Assembly (NCBI RefSeq): GCF_013408665.1 | Contig: NZ_JACCCL010000002.1 | Coordinates: 248,001-312,000 of the forward strand | Direction: 5' to 3' | Origin: Sporosarcina sp. JAI121 | GTDB lineage: Bacteria > Bacillota > Bacilli > Bacillales_A > Planococcaceae | Length of the DNA: 64,000 bases | Shown here: positions 1-14,143 of the stretch, in pieces | Layout: the number at the start of each line of letters is the position of its first letter | Position numbering within the stretch: the first letter of the stretch is position 1 | Made by a program: the position numbers and the translations under genes | Notes under the pieces: model-generated | Databases searched by the model: none | What the model saw: the letters and a program-made list of their open reading frames with translations, nothing else | Told to the model about the DNA's origin: nothing

Positions 1-1
1 A

Positions 2-1111
2 ATTTCAAAGACGGGCATACCTCAACTTCTTGTAGCTGCGATGTTACGTATTGTGAAAAAGGAAGGGCAAGCGGATCGTACCGCTCTTGGAAAAGTGCTG
101 ATTGTATTAATTCTTTTGGTAATGGCGTTATTCTCGCAAAACCTCATACCTATTCATATTGCATTCATACCTTTATTAGTACCACCGATTTTACATGTCC
201 TGAATCTGTTGAAAGTGGATCGCCGATTAATCGCATCTGTGTTGACTTTCGGTTTGACGGCTCCATATATTTTACTTCCTTATGGATACGGATTCATTTT
301 CCATGAAATTCTTGCCACGCAAATGCAAACAGCTGGTCTAGCGATTGATATGGCAGATATACCGAAAGCGATGGCCCTTCCTGTTCTTGGTCTGGTAGTT
401 GGCCTTCTCATTGCAATCTTCTTTTCCTACCGGAAGCCAAGGGAGTACGAGGACGAGCAAGTTGAAGTCACTGAAGAGGTAGTGACGGTGAAAACGCGCA
501 ATATCATTTTCACGGTTTTGGCCCTGATTGGCACACTTGTCGTGCAAATACCGACACAGTCAATGATTGCAGGTGCAGTGACTGGGATTGCAATTCTGTA
601 TATTACCGGTGCACTTAGATGGAAAGATGCAGACGGGCTTATCAATGAAGGCATGCGCATGATGGCATTCGTCGGATTTGTTATGATAGCAGCAAATGGA
701 TTTGCTTCAGTTCTTCAAGAGACCGGACATGTAGTGACTCTAGTTGAATATGTGAGTTCCGCTTTAGGGGATAACAAAGGCTTGGCTGCCTTCGTCATGC
801 TGCTCGTCGGCCTGATTGTCACGATGGGGATCGGCTCATCATTTGCCACAATCCCGATTATTGCATCAATCTTCGTACCGCTTAGTATTGCGTTCGGTTT
901 CAGTCCGTTGGCAATTATCGCCCTCGTGGGGACTGCGGCCGCTCTAGGGGACGCTGGGTCGCCTGCATCGGACTCCACACTCGGACCAACCGCTGGACTT
1001 AACGTTGATGGTCAACATAATCATATATGGGATACATGCGTACCAACGTTCATTCACTACAACATTCCGTTGTTGCTATTTGGTTGGATAACAGTAATGC
1101 TTTTTAATTAA
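2..1111 (+). CDS. Na+/H+ antiporter family protein (NhaC/YuiF type), 5' end outside the window
   Basis: Polytopic membrane protein, probably exchanging Na+ (or an organic ion) for H+. The reading frame is open from base 2, and the residues before the first ATG (position 41) read ISKTGIPQLLVAA, the kind of internal loop seen in YuiF-like antiporters. I therefore infer that the real start lies left of the window and that the ATG at 41 is internal. The visible ~370 residues contain about eight hydrophobic segments. A small-residue-rich stretch GDAGSPASDSTLGPTAG near the C-terminus is the kind of re-entrant substrate loop seen in the ion-transporter superfamily. The substrate cannot be fixed from sequence. 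A terminator follows. Confidence 0.8.
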   Translation: MSKTGIPQLLVAAMLRIVKKEGQADRTALGKVLIVLILLVMALFSQNLIPIHIAFIPLLVPPILHVLNLLKVDRRLIASVLTFGLTAPYILLPYGYGFIFHEILATQMQTAGLAIDMADIPKAMALPVLGLVVGLLIAIFFSYRKPREYEDEQVEVTEEVVTVKTRNIIFTVLALIGTLVVQIPTQSMIAGAVTGIAILYITGALRWKDADGLINEGMRMMAFVGFVMIAANGFASVLQETGHVVTLVEYVSSALGDNKGLAAFVMLLVGLIVTMGIGSSFATIPIIASIFVPLSIAFGFSPLAIIALVGTAAALGDAGSPASDSTLGPTAGLNVDGQHNHIWDTCVPTFIHYNIPLLLFGWITVMLFN

Positions 1112-1181
1112 GTGAAGAATTGTTCGGACTATTACTCTTAGTGTTGCAATAAGTGAAGAAAAGAATTATAATAATAAAGTT

Positions 1182-1228
1182 GAGAAAAAGAATTCCGCCA
1201 AAACACTTGCGTAATTCTTTTTCTTTAT
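1182..1228 (+). terminator. Terminator after the antiporter gene, overlapping the rpsJ promoter
   Basis: The arms AAAAAGAATT and AATTCTTTTT form a hairpin followed by T-rich sequence. Its right arm lies between the -35 and -10 of the next promoter, so termination and initiation signals are interleaved. Confidence 0.6.
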
Positions 1229-1235
1229 GTATAAT
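1207..1235 (+). promoter_or_regulatory. Probable sigmaA promoter of the S10 ribosomal operon
   Basis: TTGCGT at 1207-1212 and a perfect TATAAT at 1230-1235 are separated by 17 bp. It lies 130 bp upstream of rpsJ, leaving room for a long untranslated leader. Confidence 0.75.
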
Positions 1236-1244
1236 GTTGAATGT

Positions 1245-1675
<431 letters not shown>

Positions 1676-1718
1676 TCGATACTAAATAAAACACACATTA
1701 ATTCAGGAGGTGGACCAA

Positions 1719-2348
1719 ATGACCAAAGGAATCTTGGGAAGAAAACTCGGTATGACGCAAATCTTTGCTGAAAACGGAGATCTTATCCCGGTAACTGTGA
1801 TTGAGGCTGGACAAAACGTTGTTCTTCAAAAGAAGACAAAAGAAACGGACGGCTACGAATCAATCCAAATCGGATTTGAAGATAAACGCGAAAAGCTTGC
1901 TAACAAACCTGAAAAAGGCCATGTTGCAAAAGCTGAAACTGCACCTAAGCGCTTCATTCGCGAATTCCGCGAATTAGACGTTAGTGGCTACGAAGTTGGT
2001 CAGGAAGTCAAAGTCGATACTTTCGCTGAAGGCGATATCGTCGACATTACAGGAACATCAAAAGGTAAAGGGTTCCAAGGTGTTATCAAGCGTCACGGAT
2101 ATTCACGCGGACCTATGAGCCACGGATCACGTCATCACCGCGCACCAGGTTCAATCGGATCTGTTGACGCACAACGTGTATTCAAAGGTAAAAAAATGCC
2201 GGGCCGTATGGGTGGCAAAACAGTAACAGTTCAAAACCTTGAAATTGTACGAGTTGATGCAGAGCGCAACTTGATACTAGTAAAAGGTAACGTTCCAGGA
2301 TCACGCAAATCACTTCTACAAGTGCGCAGCGCAATCAAAGGGAACTGA
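1719..2348 (+). CDS. rplC: Ribosomal protein L3
   Basis: 209-residue 50S protein that nucleates 23S rRNA assembly and reaches toward the peptidyl-transferase centre. N-terminus [16 protein letters not shown] and central loop [14 protein letters not shown] are diagnostic. The start is the ATG at 1719: the in-frame GTG at 1710 falls inside the Shine-Dalgarno AGGAGGTG and cannot be the start. 43 bp after rpsJ. Confidence 0.97.
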   Translation: MTKGILGRKLGMTQIFAENGDLIPVTVIEAGQNVVLQKKTKETDGYESIQIGFEDKREKLANKPEKGHVAKAETAPKRFIREFRELDVSGYEVGQEVKVDTFAEGDIVDITGTSKGKGFQGVIKRHGYSRGPMSHGSRHHRAPGSIGSVDAQRVFKGKKMPGRMGGKTVTVQNLEIVRVDAERNLILVKGNVPGSRKSLLQVRSAIKGN

Positions 2349-2373
2349 CCACTAAAGGAAGGAGGAAACAGGA

Positions 2374-2997
2374 ATGCCTAAAGTATCCGTATTAAATCAG
2401 GCAGGAACTTCTGTCGGAGACATCGAACTGAACGAAGCAATCTTTGGTATCGAGCCGAACGAAGCTGTCTTATTCGAAGCATTGGTCCAACAGCGCGCTT
2501 CATTGCGTCATGGTAACCACAAAGTAAAAACTCGCGCGGAAGTAGCTGGTGGCGGACGTAAACCGTGGCGCCAAAAAGGTACAGGTCGTGCCCGTCAAGG
2601 TTCAATCCGATCACCACAATGGCGTGGAGGCGGTATCGTATTCGGTCCAGCTCCAAGAAGCTATAGCTACAAATTACCGAAGAAAGTCCGCAGATTGGCT
2701 CTTCTTTCAGCTCTTTCCACTAAAGTGCGTGAAGAAGAAGTAATCGTTCTTGAAGGACTAACATTCGATGCACCAAAAACAAAAGAATTCATCAAAGTGC
2801 TTGCTGATCTTTCAATCAGCAAAAAAGCATTGATCGTAACTGCAGACCTAGATGAAACTGTGGCATTGTCCGCACGTAACATCCCTGGAATCAGTGTTGT
2901 AACAGCGTCAGGTATCAATGTTCTTGATCTTATCGGTCACGACAAACTTGTTATGACAAAAGCAGCAGTCCAAAAAATAGAGGAGGTGCTTGGTTAA
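2374..2997 (+). CDS. rplD: Ribosomal protein L4
   Basis: 207-residue 50S protein lining the exit tunnel. The extended loop [20 protein letters not shown] (residues ~67-86) is the tunnel-tip signature. In proteobacteria L4 autoregulates this operon; whether it does so here is unknown. Its TAA overlaps the ATG of rplW by one base, consistent with translational coupling. Confidence 0.97.
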   Translation: MPKVSVLNQAGTSVGDIELNEAIFGIEPNEAVLFEALVQQRASLRHGNHKVKTRAEVAGGGRKPWRQKGTGRARQGSIRSPQWRGGGIVFGPAPRSYSYKLPKKVRRLALLSALSTKVREEEVIVLEGLTFDAPKTKEFIKVLADLSISKKALIVTADLDETVALSARNIPGISVVTASGINVLDLIGHDKLVMTKAAVQKIEEVLG

Positions 2998-3281
2998 TGG
3001 AAGCACGTGATATTCTAAAACGTCCGGTCATTACCGAGCGTACTTCTGAACAAATGGAATTCAAAAAGTACACTTTCGAAGTTGACACGCGCGCTAATAA
3101 AACACATATTAAGCAAGCAATCGAAGAAGTCTTCGGTGTTCAAGTTGATAAAGTGAACGTACAGAACTACAAAGGCAAACTTAAGCGTATGGGTAAGCAT
3201 GCTGGTTATACGAACAGACGCCGCAAAGCGATTGTTACATTAACTGCTGACTCAAAAGATATCGAACTTTTCGAAGTGTAA
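2997..3281 (+). CDS. rplW: Ribosomal protein L23
   Basis: 94-residue 50S protein at the polypeptide exit, docking site for trigger factor and SRP. Starts [18 protein letters not shown] and has the [15 protein letters not shown] basic loop. The start overlaps the rplD stop. The Shine-Dalgarno GAGGAGG lies within the end of rplD. Confidence 0.97.
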   Translation: MEARDILKRPVITERTSEQMEFKKYTFEVDTRANKTHIKQAIEEVFGVQVDKVNVQNYKGKLKRMGKHAGYTNRRRKAIVTLTADSKDIELFEV

Positions 3282-3316
3282 TATAGTCATTTAATCATAT
3301 GAAGGAGGGAACACTA

Positions 3317-4147
3317 ATGGCGATTAAGAAATACAAACCTACCTCCAACGGACGCCGTAACATGACTTCATCCGATTTTGCTGAAATCACTACTGACAAA
3401 CCGGAAAAATCATTGCTTGCGCCGCTTAAGCGGAAAGGCGGCCGTAACAACACAGGTAGGATCACTGTTCGTCACCATGGTGGAGGCCACAAGCGCCAAT
3501 ACCGCGTCATCGATTTCCAACGTCGGAAAGATGGCATACCAGGACGCGTTGCTACGATCGAATACGATCCAAACCGTTCAGCTAACATTGCTCTAATCAA
3601 TTACGCAGATGGAGAGAAACGTTACATCCTCGCTCCAAAAGGTCTAGTAGTTGGAGCAACTATCATGTCAGGCCCGGAATCGGACATCAAAGTGGGTAAC
3701 TCACTTCCACTTGAAAACATTCCAATGGGTACTACAATCCACAACATCGAAATGAAACCGGGTAAAGGCGGACAACTAGTACGTTCAGCAGGTACATCTG
3801 CACAACTACTAGGCCGTGAAGATAAGTATGTTATCGTACGTCTTCAATCTGGGGAAGTTCGCATGATTCTTGCAACGTGCCGCGCGACAATTGGTCAAGT
3901 CGGTAACGAACAGCATGAACTTATCAACATCGGTAAAGCAGGACGTTCACGTTGGATGGGTAAACGCCCAACAGTTCGTGGTTCTGTCATGAACCCTAAC
4001 GATCACCCACACGGTGGTGGTGAAGGTAAAACTGGTATCGGTATGAAATCACCAGTCACTCCTTGGGGTAAACCGACACTTGGTTATAAAACACGTAAGA
4101 AAAACAATAAATCCGACAAACTTATTGTTCGTCGCCGCAAGAAATAA
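3317..4147 (+). CDS. rplB: Ribosomal protein L2
   Basis: 276-residue 50S protein required for subunit association and peptidyl transfer. The C-terminal motif [11 protein letters not shown] contains the conserved histidine. The ATG at 3317, preceded by GAAGGAGGG, gives the canonical [16 protein letters not shown]-terminus. The upstream in-frame codon at 3299 would overlap the Shine-Dalgarno and is rejected. Confidence 0.98.
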   Translation: MAIKKYKPTSNGRRNMTSSDFAEITTDKPEKSLLAPLKRKGGRNNTGRITVRHHGGGHKRQYRVIDFQRRKDGIPGRVATIEYDPNRSANIALINYADGEKRYILAPKGLVVGATIMSGPESDIKVGNSLPLENIPMGTTIHNIEMKPGKGGQLVRSAGTSAQLLGREDKYVIVRLQSGEVRMILATCRATIGQVGNEQHELINIGKAGRSRWMGKRPTVRGSVMNPNDHPHGGGEGKTGIGMKSPVTPWGKPTLGYKTRKKNNKSDKLIVRRRKK

Positions 4148-4207
4148 TTTGGATGCACTGCGGTTCAACGATTGGACCGTAGTACAAACACGGAGGGAGG
4201 TTCCGAC

Positions 4208-4486
4208 ATGGGCCGCAGCTTGAAAAAAGGACCATTTGTAGACGATCATCTTATGAAGAAGGTCGAAGCACAGAAAGGTTCCGAGAAAAAACAGGTTATT
4301 AAAACTTGGTCACGCCGTTCAACAATCTTCCCGACATTCATCGGAATGACAATTGCTGTATATGACGGACGCAAACACGTACCTGTATATGTGACTGAAG
4401 ATATGGTAGGTCATAAACTAGGTGAATTTGCACCAACGCGCACATACAAAGGTCATGGCGCTGACGATAAGAAAACAAGACGTTAA
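4208..4486 (+). CDS. rpsS: Ribosomal protein S19
   Basis: 92-residue 30S head protein. The canonical start [15 protein letters not shown] fixes the ATG at 4208, behind GGAGGGAGG; longer in-frame extensions are not conserved. The 60-bp gap after rplB carries no gene. Confidence 0.97.
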   Translation: MGRSLKKGPFVDDHLMKKVEAQKGSEKKQVIKTWSRRSTIFPTFIGMTIAVYDGRKHVPVYVTEDMVGHKLGEFAPTRTYKGHGADDKKTRR

Positions 4487-4505
4487 TTGAGAGGAGGTTA
4501 TTCTG

Positions 4506-4850
4506 ATGCAACAAGCAAAAGCTACTGCCCGCACAGTCCGTATTGCTCCTCGCAAAGTCCGTATGGTCGTTGATCTTATCCGGGGCAAGAAAATCGGTGA
4601 AGCTGTCGCGATTCTACGCCTGACGCCGAAAGCGGCATCTCCGGTTGTAGAAAAAGTTTTGAACTCAGCGATTGCAAATGCTGAACATAACTACGAAATG
4701 GATGTCGAAAACCTTATTGTAAGCGAAGTATTCGTTGACGAAGGTCCGACTATGAAACGTTTCCGACCACGCGCACAAGGACGTGCAAGTGCGATTAATA
4801 AGCGTACGAGCCACATCACTTTAGTGGTATCTGAAAAGAAGGAGGGATAA
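4506..4850 (+). CDS. rplV: Ribosomal protein L22
   Basis: 114-residue 50S protein. The beta-hairpin tip [11 protein letters not shown] (residues ~82-92) lines the exit tunnel and is where macrolide-resistance changes map in this family. Shine-Dalgarno GAGAGGAGG. The 3' end of the gene carries the ribosome-binding site of rpsC. Confidence 0.97.
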   Translation: MQQAKATARTVRIAPRKVRMVVDLIRGKKIGEAVAILRLTPKAASPVVEKVLNSAIANAEHNYEMDVENLIVSEVFVDEGPTMKRFRPRAQGRASAINKRTSHITLVVSEKKEG

Positions 4851-4853
4851 TCC

Positions 4854-5513
4854 GTGGGTCAAAAAGTACATCCTAACGGTTTACGGGTCGGTATCATCCG
4901 TGACTGGGAGTCTAAATGGTACGCAGAAAAAGACTATGCGACTCTCTTGCACGAAGATTTGAAAATCCGTGAATTCATCGAAAAACGTCTTTTAGAAGCT
5001 TCTGTTTCTAAAGTAGAAATTGAGCGTGCTGCAAAGCGTGTTAACATCAGTATCCACACTGCTAAGCCAGGAATGGTTATCGGTAAAGGCGGTACTGAGG
5101 TTGAAGCTCTTCGTAAACAACTGAACGATATCACAGGTAAACGCGTTCACATCAACATCATCGAAATCAAACGTGCGGACCTAGACGCTAAACTGGTTGC
5201 AGAGTCAATTGCTCGTCAACTAGAAACACGCGTATCTTACCGCCGTGCACAAAAACAAGCGATTCAACGTACGATTCGCTCTGGCGCTAAAGGAATTAAA
5301 ACACAAGTTTCCGGACGTCTTGGCGGAGCTGACATCGCTCGATCGGAACATTACAGTGAAGGTACTGTCCCTCTCCATACATTACGTGCAGACATTGATT
5401 ATGCACACGCTGAAGCAGATACAACATTCGGTAAGCTTGGCGTTAAAGTATGGATTTACCGTGGAGAAGTCCTTCCAGTGAAGAAGAAGAACTCTGAGGA
5501 AGGAGGCAACTAA
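4854..5513 (+). CDS. rpsC: Ribosomal protein S3
   Basis: 219-residue 30S protein at the mRNA entry. N-terminus [12 protein letters not shown] and a KH domain with GMVIGKGG (~residues 73-80). It uses a GTG start three bases after the rplV stop, with Shine-Dalgarno GGAGGG inside rplV, so the two genes are likely translationally coupled. Confidence 0.97.
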   Translation: MGQKVHPNGLRVGIIRDWESKWYAEKDYATLLHEDLKIREFIEKRLLEASVSKVEIERAAKRVNISIHTAKPGMVIGKGGTEVEALRKQLNDITGKRVHINIIEIKRADLDAKLVAESIARQLETRVSYRRAQKQAIQRTIRSGAKGIKTQVSGRLGGADIARSEHYSEGTVPLHTLRADIDYAHAEADTTFGKLGVKVWIYRGEVLPVKKKNSEEGGN

Positions 5514-5515
5514 TT

Positions 5516-6140
<625 letters not shown>

Positions 6141-6157
6141 TGAAGGAGGTTGCAGCC

Positions 6158-6424
6158 ATGACTGAGGAGCGTAACCAGCGCAAAGTATATACAGGCCGCG
6201 TTGTATCCGACAAAATGGATAAAACAGTTACTGTAATGATCGAAACACAAAAGAAACATACTAAATACGGCAAACGTGTTAAGTATTCGAAGAAATTCAA
6301 GGCCCACGATGAACTGAACGAAGCGAAAATCGGTGATGTTGTTCGTATTATGGAAACTCGTCCATTGTCAGCAACAAAACGTTTCCGCCTACTTGAAGTA
6401 GTCGAAAAAGCGGTCATCATCTAA
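6158..6424 (+). CDS. rpsQ: Ribosomal protein S17
   Basis: 88-residue OB-fold 30S protein. Canonical segments are [18 protein letters not shown] and [11 protein letters not shown]. The ATG at 6158 (MTEERNQ) is chosen over the in-frame ATG at 6140 because the latter lies upstream of the Shine-Dalgarno AAGGAGG. Confidence 0.96.
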   Translation: MTEERNQRKVYTGRVVSDKMDKTVTVMIETQKKHTKYGKRVKYSKKFKAHDELNEAKIGDVVRIMETRPLSATKRFRLLEVVEKAVII

Positions 6425-6463
6425 TAACGTTCGGATATATAAATCCGGGAGGAGGTAGCCTCA

Positions 6464-6832
6464 ATGATCCAACAGGAAAGTCGTATGAAAGTCGCCGACA
6501 ACTCAGGCGCTCGTGAAGTACTTACAATTAAGGTTTTAGGCGGTTCAGGCCGTAAGGTGGCAAACATCGGTGATGTAGTCGTAGTTACGGTGAAAAAAGC
6601 AACACCAGGTGGCGTTGTTAAAAAAGGTGAAGTCGTCAAAGCTGTTATCGTCCGCACGAAAAGCGGAGTGCGTCGTAAAGACGGTACTTATATTACATTT
6701 GATGAAAATGCTTGTGTTATCATCCGTGACGACAAGAGCCCACGTGGAACTCGTATTTTCGGACCGGTTGCTCGCGAACTTCGTGACAGCAACTTCATGA
6801 AAATCATTTCACTCGCTCCTGAAGTTCTTTAA
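6464..6832 (+). CDS. rplN: Ribosomal protein L14
   Basis: 122-residue 50S beta-barrel protein at the subunit interface. [19 protein letters not shown] and the C-terminal [16 protein letters not shown] are diagnostic. Shine-Dalgarno GGGAGGAGG. Confidence 0.97.
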   Translation: MIQQESRMKVADNSGAREVLTIKVLGGSGRKVANIGDVVVVTVKKATPGGVVKKGEVVKAVIVRTKSGVRRKDGTYITFDENACVIIRDDKSPRGTRIFGPVARELRDSNFMKIISLAPEVL

Positions 6833-6867
6833 TCACATGATAGTACCAATCAAGGAGGTGCGACAGA

Positions 6868-7179
6868 ATGAACGTTAAAAAAGGCGATAAAGTTATGGTC
6901 ATCACAGGTAAAGATAAAGGTAAAACTGGTGTGATCCTAGTAGCTTTCCCTAAAAAGGATCGTGTGCTTGTTGAAGGTGTCAACATCGTCAAGAAACATA
7001 CGAAACCTAACCAGGAAAATCCTCAAGGTGGAATCGTGAGCCAAGAGGCAGCTATCCATGTATCAAACGTCATGTTAATCGATCCTAAAACAGGCGAGCC
7101 GACTCGCGTAGGTTACAAGATCGAAGATGGCAAAAAAGTTCGTGTTGCTAAAAAATCCGGGGAATTACTGGACAAATAA
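6868..7179 (+). CDS. rplX: Ribosomal protein L24
   Basis: 103-residue assembly-initiator protein of the 50S subunit. An N-terminal KOW motif ([18 protein letters not shown]) is followed by the basic [15 protein letters not shown] segment. Shine-Dalgarno AAGGAGGTG. Confidence 0.96.
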   Translation: MNVKKGDKVMVITGKDKGKTGVILVAFPKKDRVLVEGVNIVKKHTKPNQENPQGGIVSQEAAIHVSNVMLIDPKTGEPTRVGYKIEDGKKVRVAKKSGELLDK

Positions 7180-7205
7180 GTAACGGATGAAAGGAGGTCC
7201 AACAG

Positions 7206-7745
7206 ATGAGCCGTTTAAAAGAAAAGTTTAAAAACGAAGTCACACCTGCTCTTATGAGCAAGTTTGAATATACATCAGTTATGCAAGTCCCTAAAGTGGA
7301 CAAAATCGTCATTAACATGGGTGTTGGTGATGCTGTTCAAAACACGAAAGCACTAGATGCGGCAGTGGAAGATCTAACAATCATTTCCGGTCAAAAGCCG
7401 GTCATCACAAAAGCGAAGAAGTCAATCGCAGGATTCCGTCTCCGTGAAGGTATGCCTATCGGGACGAAAGTTACATTACGCGGTGAGCGCATGTATGAAT
7501 TCCTTGACAAACTGATTTCAATTTCCCTTCCTCGTGTACGTGACTTCCGTGGTGTTTCTAAGAAAGCATTCGACGGTCGCGGTAACTATACACTTGGTGT
7601 GAAAGAACAACTTATTTTCCCTGAAATCGACTATGATAAAGTTTCTAAAATACGCGGTATGGATATCGTCATCGTTACGACTGCTAACTCGGACGAAGAA
7701 GCACATGAGTTATTGACGCAGTTCGGCATGCCGTTCCAGAAGTAA
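7206..7745 (+). CDS. rplE: Ribosomal protein L5
   Basis: 179-residue 5S-rRNA-binding protein of the 50S central protuberance. [25 protein letters not shown] and [19 protein letters not shown] mark the family. Shine-Dalgarno AAAGGAGG. Confidence 0.97.
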   Translation: MSRLKEKFKNEVTPALMSKFEYTSVMQVPKVDKIVINMGVGDAVQNTKALDAAVEDLTIISGQKPVITKAKKSIAGFRLREGMPIGTKVTLRGERMYEFLDKLISISLPRVRDFRGVSKKAFDGRGNYTLGVKEQLIFPEIDYDKVSKIRGMDIVIVTTANSDEEAHELLTQFGMPFQK

Positions 7746-7749
7746 ATAA

Positions 7750-7950
<201 letters not shown>

Positions 7951-7980
7951 ACCCCTAAATTTGGGAAGGAGGTAAATGTA

Positions 7981-8379
7981 ATGACAATGAGTGATCCGAT
8001 CGCAGATATGCTTACACGCATCCGTAACGCCAATATGGTTCGTCACGAGAAGCTTGAAGTACCTGCTTCAAACATGAAAAAAGAAATTGCAGAAATCTTG
8101 AAACGTGAAGGTTTCGTACGCGATGTTGAATATGTAGAAGATAACAAACAAGGTATCATCCGCATTTTCCTTAAATATGGTCAAAATAACGAGCGTGTCA
8201 TCACTGGTCTTAAACGTATTTCAAAACCTGGTCTTCGTGTTTATGCAAAAACAAACGATGTACCTAAAGTTTTGAACGGCCTTGGTATCGCCCTCGTTTC
8301 CACATCAAATGGCGTTCTTACTGACAAGGAAGCACGCGCTAAACAAGTAGGCGGAGAAGTAGTAGCTTACGTCTGGTAA
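7981..8379 (+). CDS. rpsH: Ribosomal protein S8
   Basis: 132-residue 30S protein, the spc-operon autoregulator in E. coli; its regulatory role here is not established. [15 protein letters not shown] and the C-terminal [20 protein letters not shown] are typical. The start ATG at 7981 sits 8 bases after GGAAGGAGG; an alternative Met is two codons in. Confidence 0.97.
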   Translation: MTMSDPIADMLTRIRNANMVRHEKLEVPASNMKKEIAEILKREGFVRDVEYVEDNKQGIIRIFLKYGQNNERVITGLKRISKPGLRVYAKTNDVPKVLNGLGIALVSTSNGVLTDKEARAKQVGGEVVAYVW

Positions 8380-8409
8380 TTCGTAACAATTGAATGGAGG
8401 TGCAATTGA

Positions 8410-8949
8410 ATGTCCCGTATTGGCAAAAAGCCGATTCAGGTACCTGAAAACGTGACGGTTACCATCGCAGAAGGTAACTTCATCACTGTTAAAGGTCCTA
8501 AAGGCGAACTTACAAACACATTTAACACGGATATTAAAATCGAGCAGGAAGACAATGTGATCACTTTGATCCGTCCTTCTGAATCCAAAGAACACCGTTC
8601 TATTCACGGAACGACGCGTTCACTACTCGACAATATGGTAATTGGCGTTTCACAAGGTTTTGAACGTAAACTTGAGCTAGTCGGTGTTGGTTACCGTGCT
8701 TCCCTTCAAGGTCCAAAACTTGTATTGAACATTGGTTATTCTCACCCGGTTGAATTCACACCGGAAGAAGGAATCGAAGTTGAAGTTCCATCTAACACAA
8801 AGATCACTGTCCGCGGTATCAACAAAGAACGCGTAGGTGCTCTTGCATCGAACATCAGACAAGTACGTCCACCAGAGCCGTATAAAGGCAAAGGGATTCG
8901 CTACGAAGGCGAAGTTGTCCGTCGTAAAGAAGGTAAAACAGGTAAATAA
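8410..8949 (+). CDS. rplF: Ribosomal protein L6
   Basis: 179-residue 50S protein with two related domains, near the elongation-factor site. [17 protein letters not shown] and the C-terminal [20 protein letters not shown] identify it. Shine-Dalgarno TGGAGGTG. Confidence 0.97.
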   Translation: MSRIGKKPIQVPENVTVTIAEGNFITVKGPKGELTNTFNTDIKIEQEDNVITLIRPSESKEHRSIHGTTRSLLDNMVIGVSQGFERKLELVGVGYRASLQGPKLVLNIGYSHPVEFTPEEGIEVEVPSNTKITVRGINKERVGALASNIRQVRPPEPYKGKGIRYEGEVVRRKEGKTGK

Positions 8950-8982
8950 TGCCGCTTAAGGCATCCGGAAGGAGTGATCACG

Positions 8983-9345
8983 ATGATTACGAAAAAAGAT
9001 AAAAATGCTACTCGTAAGAAGCGTCATGTACGTGTACGTAATAAAATCAGCGGGACTGCAGCTCGTCCACGCCTAAACGTTTTCCGTTCAAACAAGCATA
9101 TCTATGCTCAATTGATTGATGACGTAAATGCGGTCACGATTGTAAGTGCTTCTTCAATGGACAAAGATTTCGGATCTGAATCCAAAGCAGACACTGCAGC
9201 AGCAGTAAAAGTCGGCGAGATGATTGCAAAGAAAGCTGTTGAAAAGGACGTTAAAGCGGTAGTATTTGACCGCGGCGGTTACCTATTCCACGGCCGTGTG
9301 AAAGCTCTTGCGGACTCAGCTCGTGAAAACGGTCTGGAATTTTAA
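8983..9345 (+). CDS. rplR: Ribosomal protein L18
   Basis: 120-residue 5S-rRNA-binding protein. The ATG at 8983 ([15 protein letters not shown]) is preferred; the GTG at 8974 overlaps the Shine-Dalgarno GGAAGGAGTG. The C-terminal [20 protein letters not shown] is the family signature. Confidence 0.96.
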   Translation: MITKKDKNATRKKRHVRVRNKISGTAARPRLNVFRSNKHIYAQLIDDVNAVTIVSASSMDKDFGSESKADTAAAVKVGEMIAKKAVEKDVKAVVFDRGGYLFHGRVKALADSARENGLEF

Positions 9346-9367
9346 TTAAGAAGGAGGGACACATTTC

Positions 9368-9868
9368 ATGCGTCGTAATGATCAGAATAAAAGTGAATTC
9401 GAAGAACGCGTAGTTACGATTAACCGCGTAGCGAAAGTTGTGAAGGGCGGACGTCGTTTCCGTTTCACTGCTCTCGTCGTTGTCGGAGATAAAAATGGCC
9501 GCGTCGGTTTCGGTACCGGTAAAGCACAAGAAGTTCCGGATGCGATCCGTAAAGCCATCGAAGATGCAAAGAAGAATTTGATCGTTGTACCAATGGTCAA
9601 AGGAACAACTCCGCACGAAGTACTTGGACATTTTGGTGCAGGAAAAATCCTCATCAAACCAGCAGCACCAGGTACTGGAGTTATCGCCGGCGGACCTGTC
9701 CGTGCGGTACTTGAACTTGCAGGCATCACGGATATCCTTTCAAAATCACTTGGTTCAAGCACACCAATCAACATGGTCCGTGCAACAATCGAAGGATTAA
9801 CGAATTTGAAACGCGCTGAAGAAGTAGCTAAATTGCGCGGTAAATCCGTGAAAGAACTGTATAGTTAA
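9368..9868 (+). CDS. rpsE: Ribosomal protein S5
   Basis: 166-residue 30S protein involved in decoding accuracy and mRNA unwinding. The dsRNA-binding-like N-terminal domain has [19 protein letters not shown] and [10 protein letters not shown]; the C-terminal domain has [11 protein letters not shown]. Shine-Dalgarno AAGGAGGG. Confidence 0.97.
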   Translation: MRRNDQNKSEFEERVVTINRVAKVVKGGRRFRFTALVVVGDKNGRVGFGTGKAQEVPDAIRKAIEDAKKNLIVVPMVKGTTPHEVLGHFGAGKILIKPAAPGTGVIAGGPVRAVLELAGITDILSKSLGSSTPINMVRATIEGLTNLKRAEEVAKLRGKSVKELYS

Positions 9869-9881
9869 GGGGGGAAATACA

Positions 9882-10064
9882 ATGGCGAATAAACTTGAAA
9901 TCACCCTTACAAAAAGCGTTATCGGCTCGAAGCCAACACAACGTAAAACAGTCGAAGCGCTTGGACTACGTAAAATAAATCAAACGGTCGAACATCAGGA
10001 TAATGTCGCAATCCGCGGCATGATCAATAGAGTTGGCCATCTAGTTACAGTTAAGGAACTATAA
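9882..10064 (+). CDS. rpmD: Ribosomal protein L30
   Basis: 60-residue 50S protein. [20 protein letters not shown] and [11 protein letters not shown] are typical. Shine-Dalgarno AAGGGGGG immediately after the rpsE stop. Confidence 0.95.
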   Translation: MANKLEITLTKSVIGSKPTQRKTVEALGLRKINQTVEHQDNVAIRGMINRVGHLVTVKEL

Positions 10065-10098
10065 TTTTCGATTTTTTGAATAAGGAGGTGCCAATGAG

Positions 10099-10538
10099 AT
10101 GAAATTACACACTATGAAACCTGCCGAAGGTTCTCGTACAAAACGTAAACGTATTGGACGCGGAATCGGATCTGGTTTTGGTAAAACTTCTGGTAGAGGT
10201 CACGGTGGACAAAACTCCCGTTCGGGTGGTGGCGTTCGTCTAGGATTTGAAGGTGGTCAAATTCCACTTTTCCAACGTCTTCCTAAACGTGGTTTTACTA
10301 ACATCAACCGTAAGGATTACGCAATTGTAAACCTTGATACACTTAATCGTTTCGACGAAGGTACTGAAGTAACGCCTGAGCTACTAATTGAATCAGGCAT
10401 CGTGAGCAACGCTAAATCAGGTATTAAGATTCTGGGTAACGGAATTCTTGAGAAAAAGATCACTGTCAAAGCTCACAAATTCTCTGCTTCTGCTAAGGAA
10501 GCAATCGAGAAAGCGGGCGGACAGACCGAGGTGGTTTA

Positions 10539-10539
<1 letters not shown>
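10099..10539 (+). CDS. rplO: Ribosomal protein L15
   Basis: 146-residue 50S assembly protein. Its glycine/arginine-rich N-terminal extension ([19 protein letters not shown]) threads into rRNA. The start ATG lies 10 bases after TAAGGAGGTG. The stop overlaps the secY start (TAATG). Confidence 0.96.
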
Positions 10540-12540
<2,001 letters not shown>

Positions 12541-12590
12541 TCCTTTTCGTACTAAGATAATATACGCAGAAATTGGGTAGTATAGTATTG

Positions 12591-12888
12591 ATGACGGAAA
12601 GAACGTTTCAACGGGTTGCAAAAGCATATGATGCCCGGTATAACAACTAGTTGGATTTTAGCAGATGCATTTTATCGCTTAGGCGAGTATAATGGATTTC
12701 GTGAAAAGAACTGTATAATGCAACTGGGAACTCATCCACGGCATTCTGGACAGTCGTGTCCATTTCGACGCGATTTTCCATAAGAAGAAGTCGAGGACGG
12801 ACTTAAGGGAAACGGAATGTGACTGACCTCTTTCGAACATCACTCTTGCAATCCGGACATATGTTGAAGGAAGCTTTAAAGGCGACTG
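12591..12888 (+). pseudogene. map: Decayed methionine aminopeptidase gene (map remnant)
   Basis: Non-coding gap between adk and infA, exactly where Bacillus carries map. Short blocks still match type-I methionine aminopeptidase in order. In frame 1, MPGITTS (12631-) corresponds to PGVTT, and YNGF (12688-12699) to KGYNGF. In frame 2, ELIHGILDSRV (12728-) corresponds to ELVHGIPGNRV, and LSNITLAIRTYVEGSF (12830-) to LTNVSHAIQTYVE. A frameshift separates blocks two and three. In-frame stops occur (TGA at 12824), internal deletions are evident, and the C-terminal third with the GHG/metal-ligand motifs is absent. The block matches are from memory of the family, not an alignment run, but their order and spacing make chance unlikely. 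Confidence 0.8.
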
Positions 12889-12940
12889 ATGCCGCTCGAT
12901 GGTGAGAACCTTTATTGGATATAGAAGGGAGACAGGATTG

Positions 12941-13159
12941 ATGGCGAAAGATGATGTAATTGAAGTTGAAGGAACCGTACTCGAAACGTTGCCGAATGCG
13001 ATGTTCAAAGTAGAGCTGGAAAACGGCCATACGATTCTTGCGCATGTATCTGGCAAAATCCGTATGCACTTTATCCGCATCCTGCCTGGCGACAAAGTGA
13101 CAATGGAACTCTCGCCTTATGATTTAACACGTGGTCGAATCACATACCGTTTCAAATAG
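12941..13159 (+). CDS. infA: Translation initiation factor IF-1
   Basis: 72-residue OB-fold factor that binds the 30S A-site. [22 protein letters not shown] and the [14 protein letters not shown] segment are diagnostic. The ATG at 12941 follows GAAGGGAGA. The ORF extension back to 12899 belongs to the map remnant region. Confidence 0.97.
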   Translation: MAKDDVIEVEGTVLETLPNAMFKVELENGHTILAHVSGKIRMHFIRILPGDKVTMELSPYDLTRGRITYRFK

Positions 13160-13197
13160 ACTTTTGTACTCCGGAATACTGAAGGAGGTTGGGTAAG

Positions 13198-13311
13198 ATG
13201 AAAGTAAGGCCATCTGTAAAACCGATCTGCGAAAAATGTAAAATTATTCGCAGACGCGGCCGAGTAATGGTAATCTGTGAAAATCCTAAACATAAACAAA
13301 GACAAGGCTAA
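13198..13311 (+). CDS. rpmJ: Ribosomal protein L36, zinc type
   Basis: 37-residue 50S protein: [15 protein letters not shown], then [10 protein letters not shown] and a KHKQRQG end. Cys11, Cys14, Cys27 and His32 form a zinc ribbon (the C+ paralogue). Strong Shine-Dalgarno GAAGGAGG. Confidence 0.97.
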   Translation: MKVRPSVKPICEKCKIIRRRGRVMVICENPKHKQRQG

Positions 13312-13335
13312 TTCTGAAGGAGGTGCACAATATAT

Positions 13336-13701
13336 ATGGCACGTATTGCTGGAGTAGACGTTCCGCGCGATAAGCGCGTTGTCATTTCATTAACTTACAT
13401 TTTCGGAATCGGAAAAACAACTGCTCAGAAAGTATTGGCAGCAGCTGGAGTATCTGAAGACGCGCGCGTTCGTGATCTTACTGACGCTGAGCTTGATAAA
13501 ATCCGTGAACAAATGGACAATCTTAAAGTTGAAGGTGATCTTCGACGTGAAACTTCCCTAAACATCAAACGTTTGATGGAAATCGGTAGCTTCCGTGGAA
13601 TCCGTCATCGTCGTGGCTTGCCTGTTCGTGGTCAAAACACGAAAAACAATGCCCGTACTCGTAAAGGTCCTAAACGGACAGTAGCGAACAAGAAAAAATA
13701 A
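13336..13701 (+). CDS. rpsM: Ribosomal protein S13
   Basis: 121-residue 30S head protein bridging to the 50[16 protein letters not shown], the [11 protein letters not shown] helix-hairpin-helix and the C-terminal [18 protein letters not shown] tail identify it. Shine-Dalgarno GAAGGAGGTG. Confidence 0.97.
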   Translation: MARIAGVDVPRDKRVVISLTYIFGIGKTTAQKVLAAAGVSEDARVRDLTDAELDKIREQMDNLKVEGDLRRETSLNIKRLMEIGSFRGIRHRRGLPVRGQNTKNNARTRKGPKRTVANKKK

Positions 13702-13708
13702 TAGGTAA

Positions 13709-14116
<408 letters not shown>

Positions 14117-14143
14117 TGGCTTTTACTCCATTTGATTGAGAAA

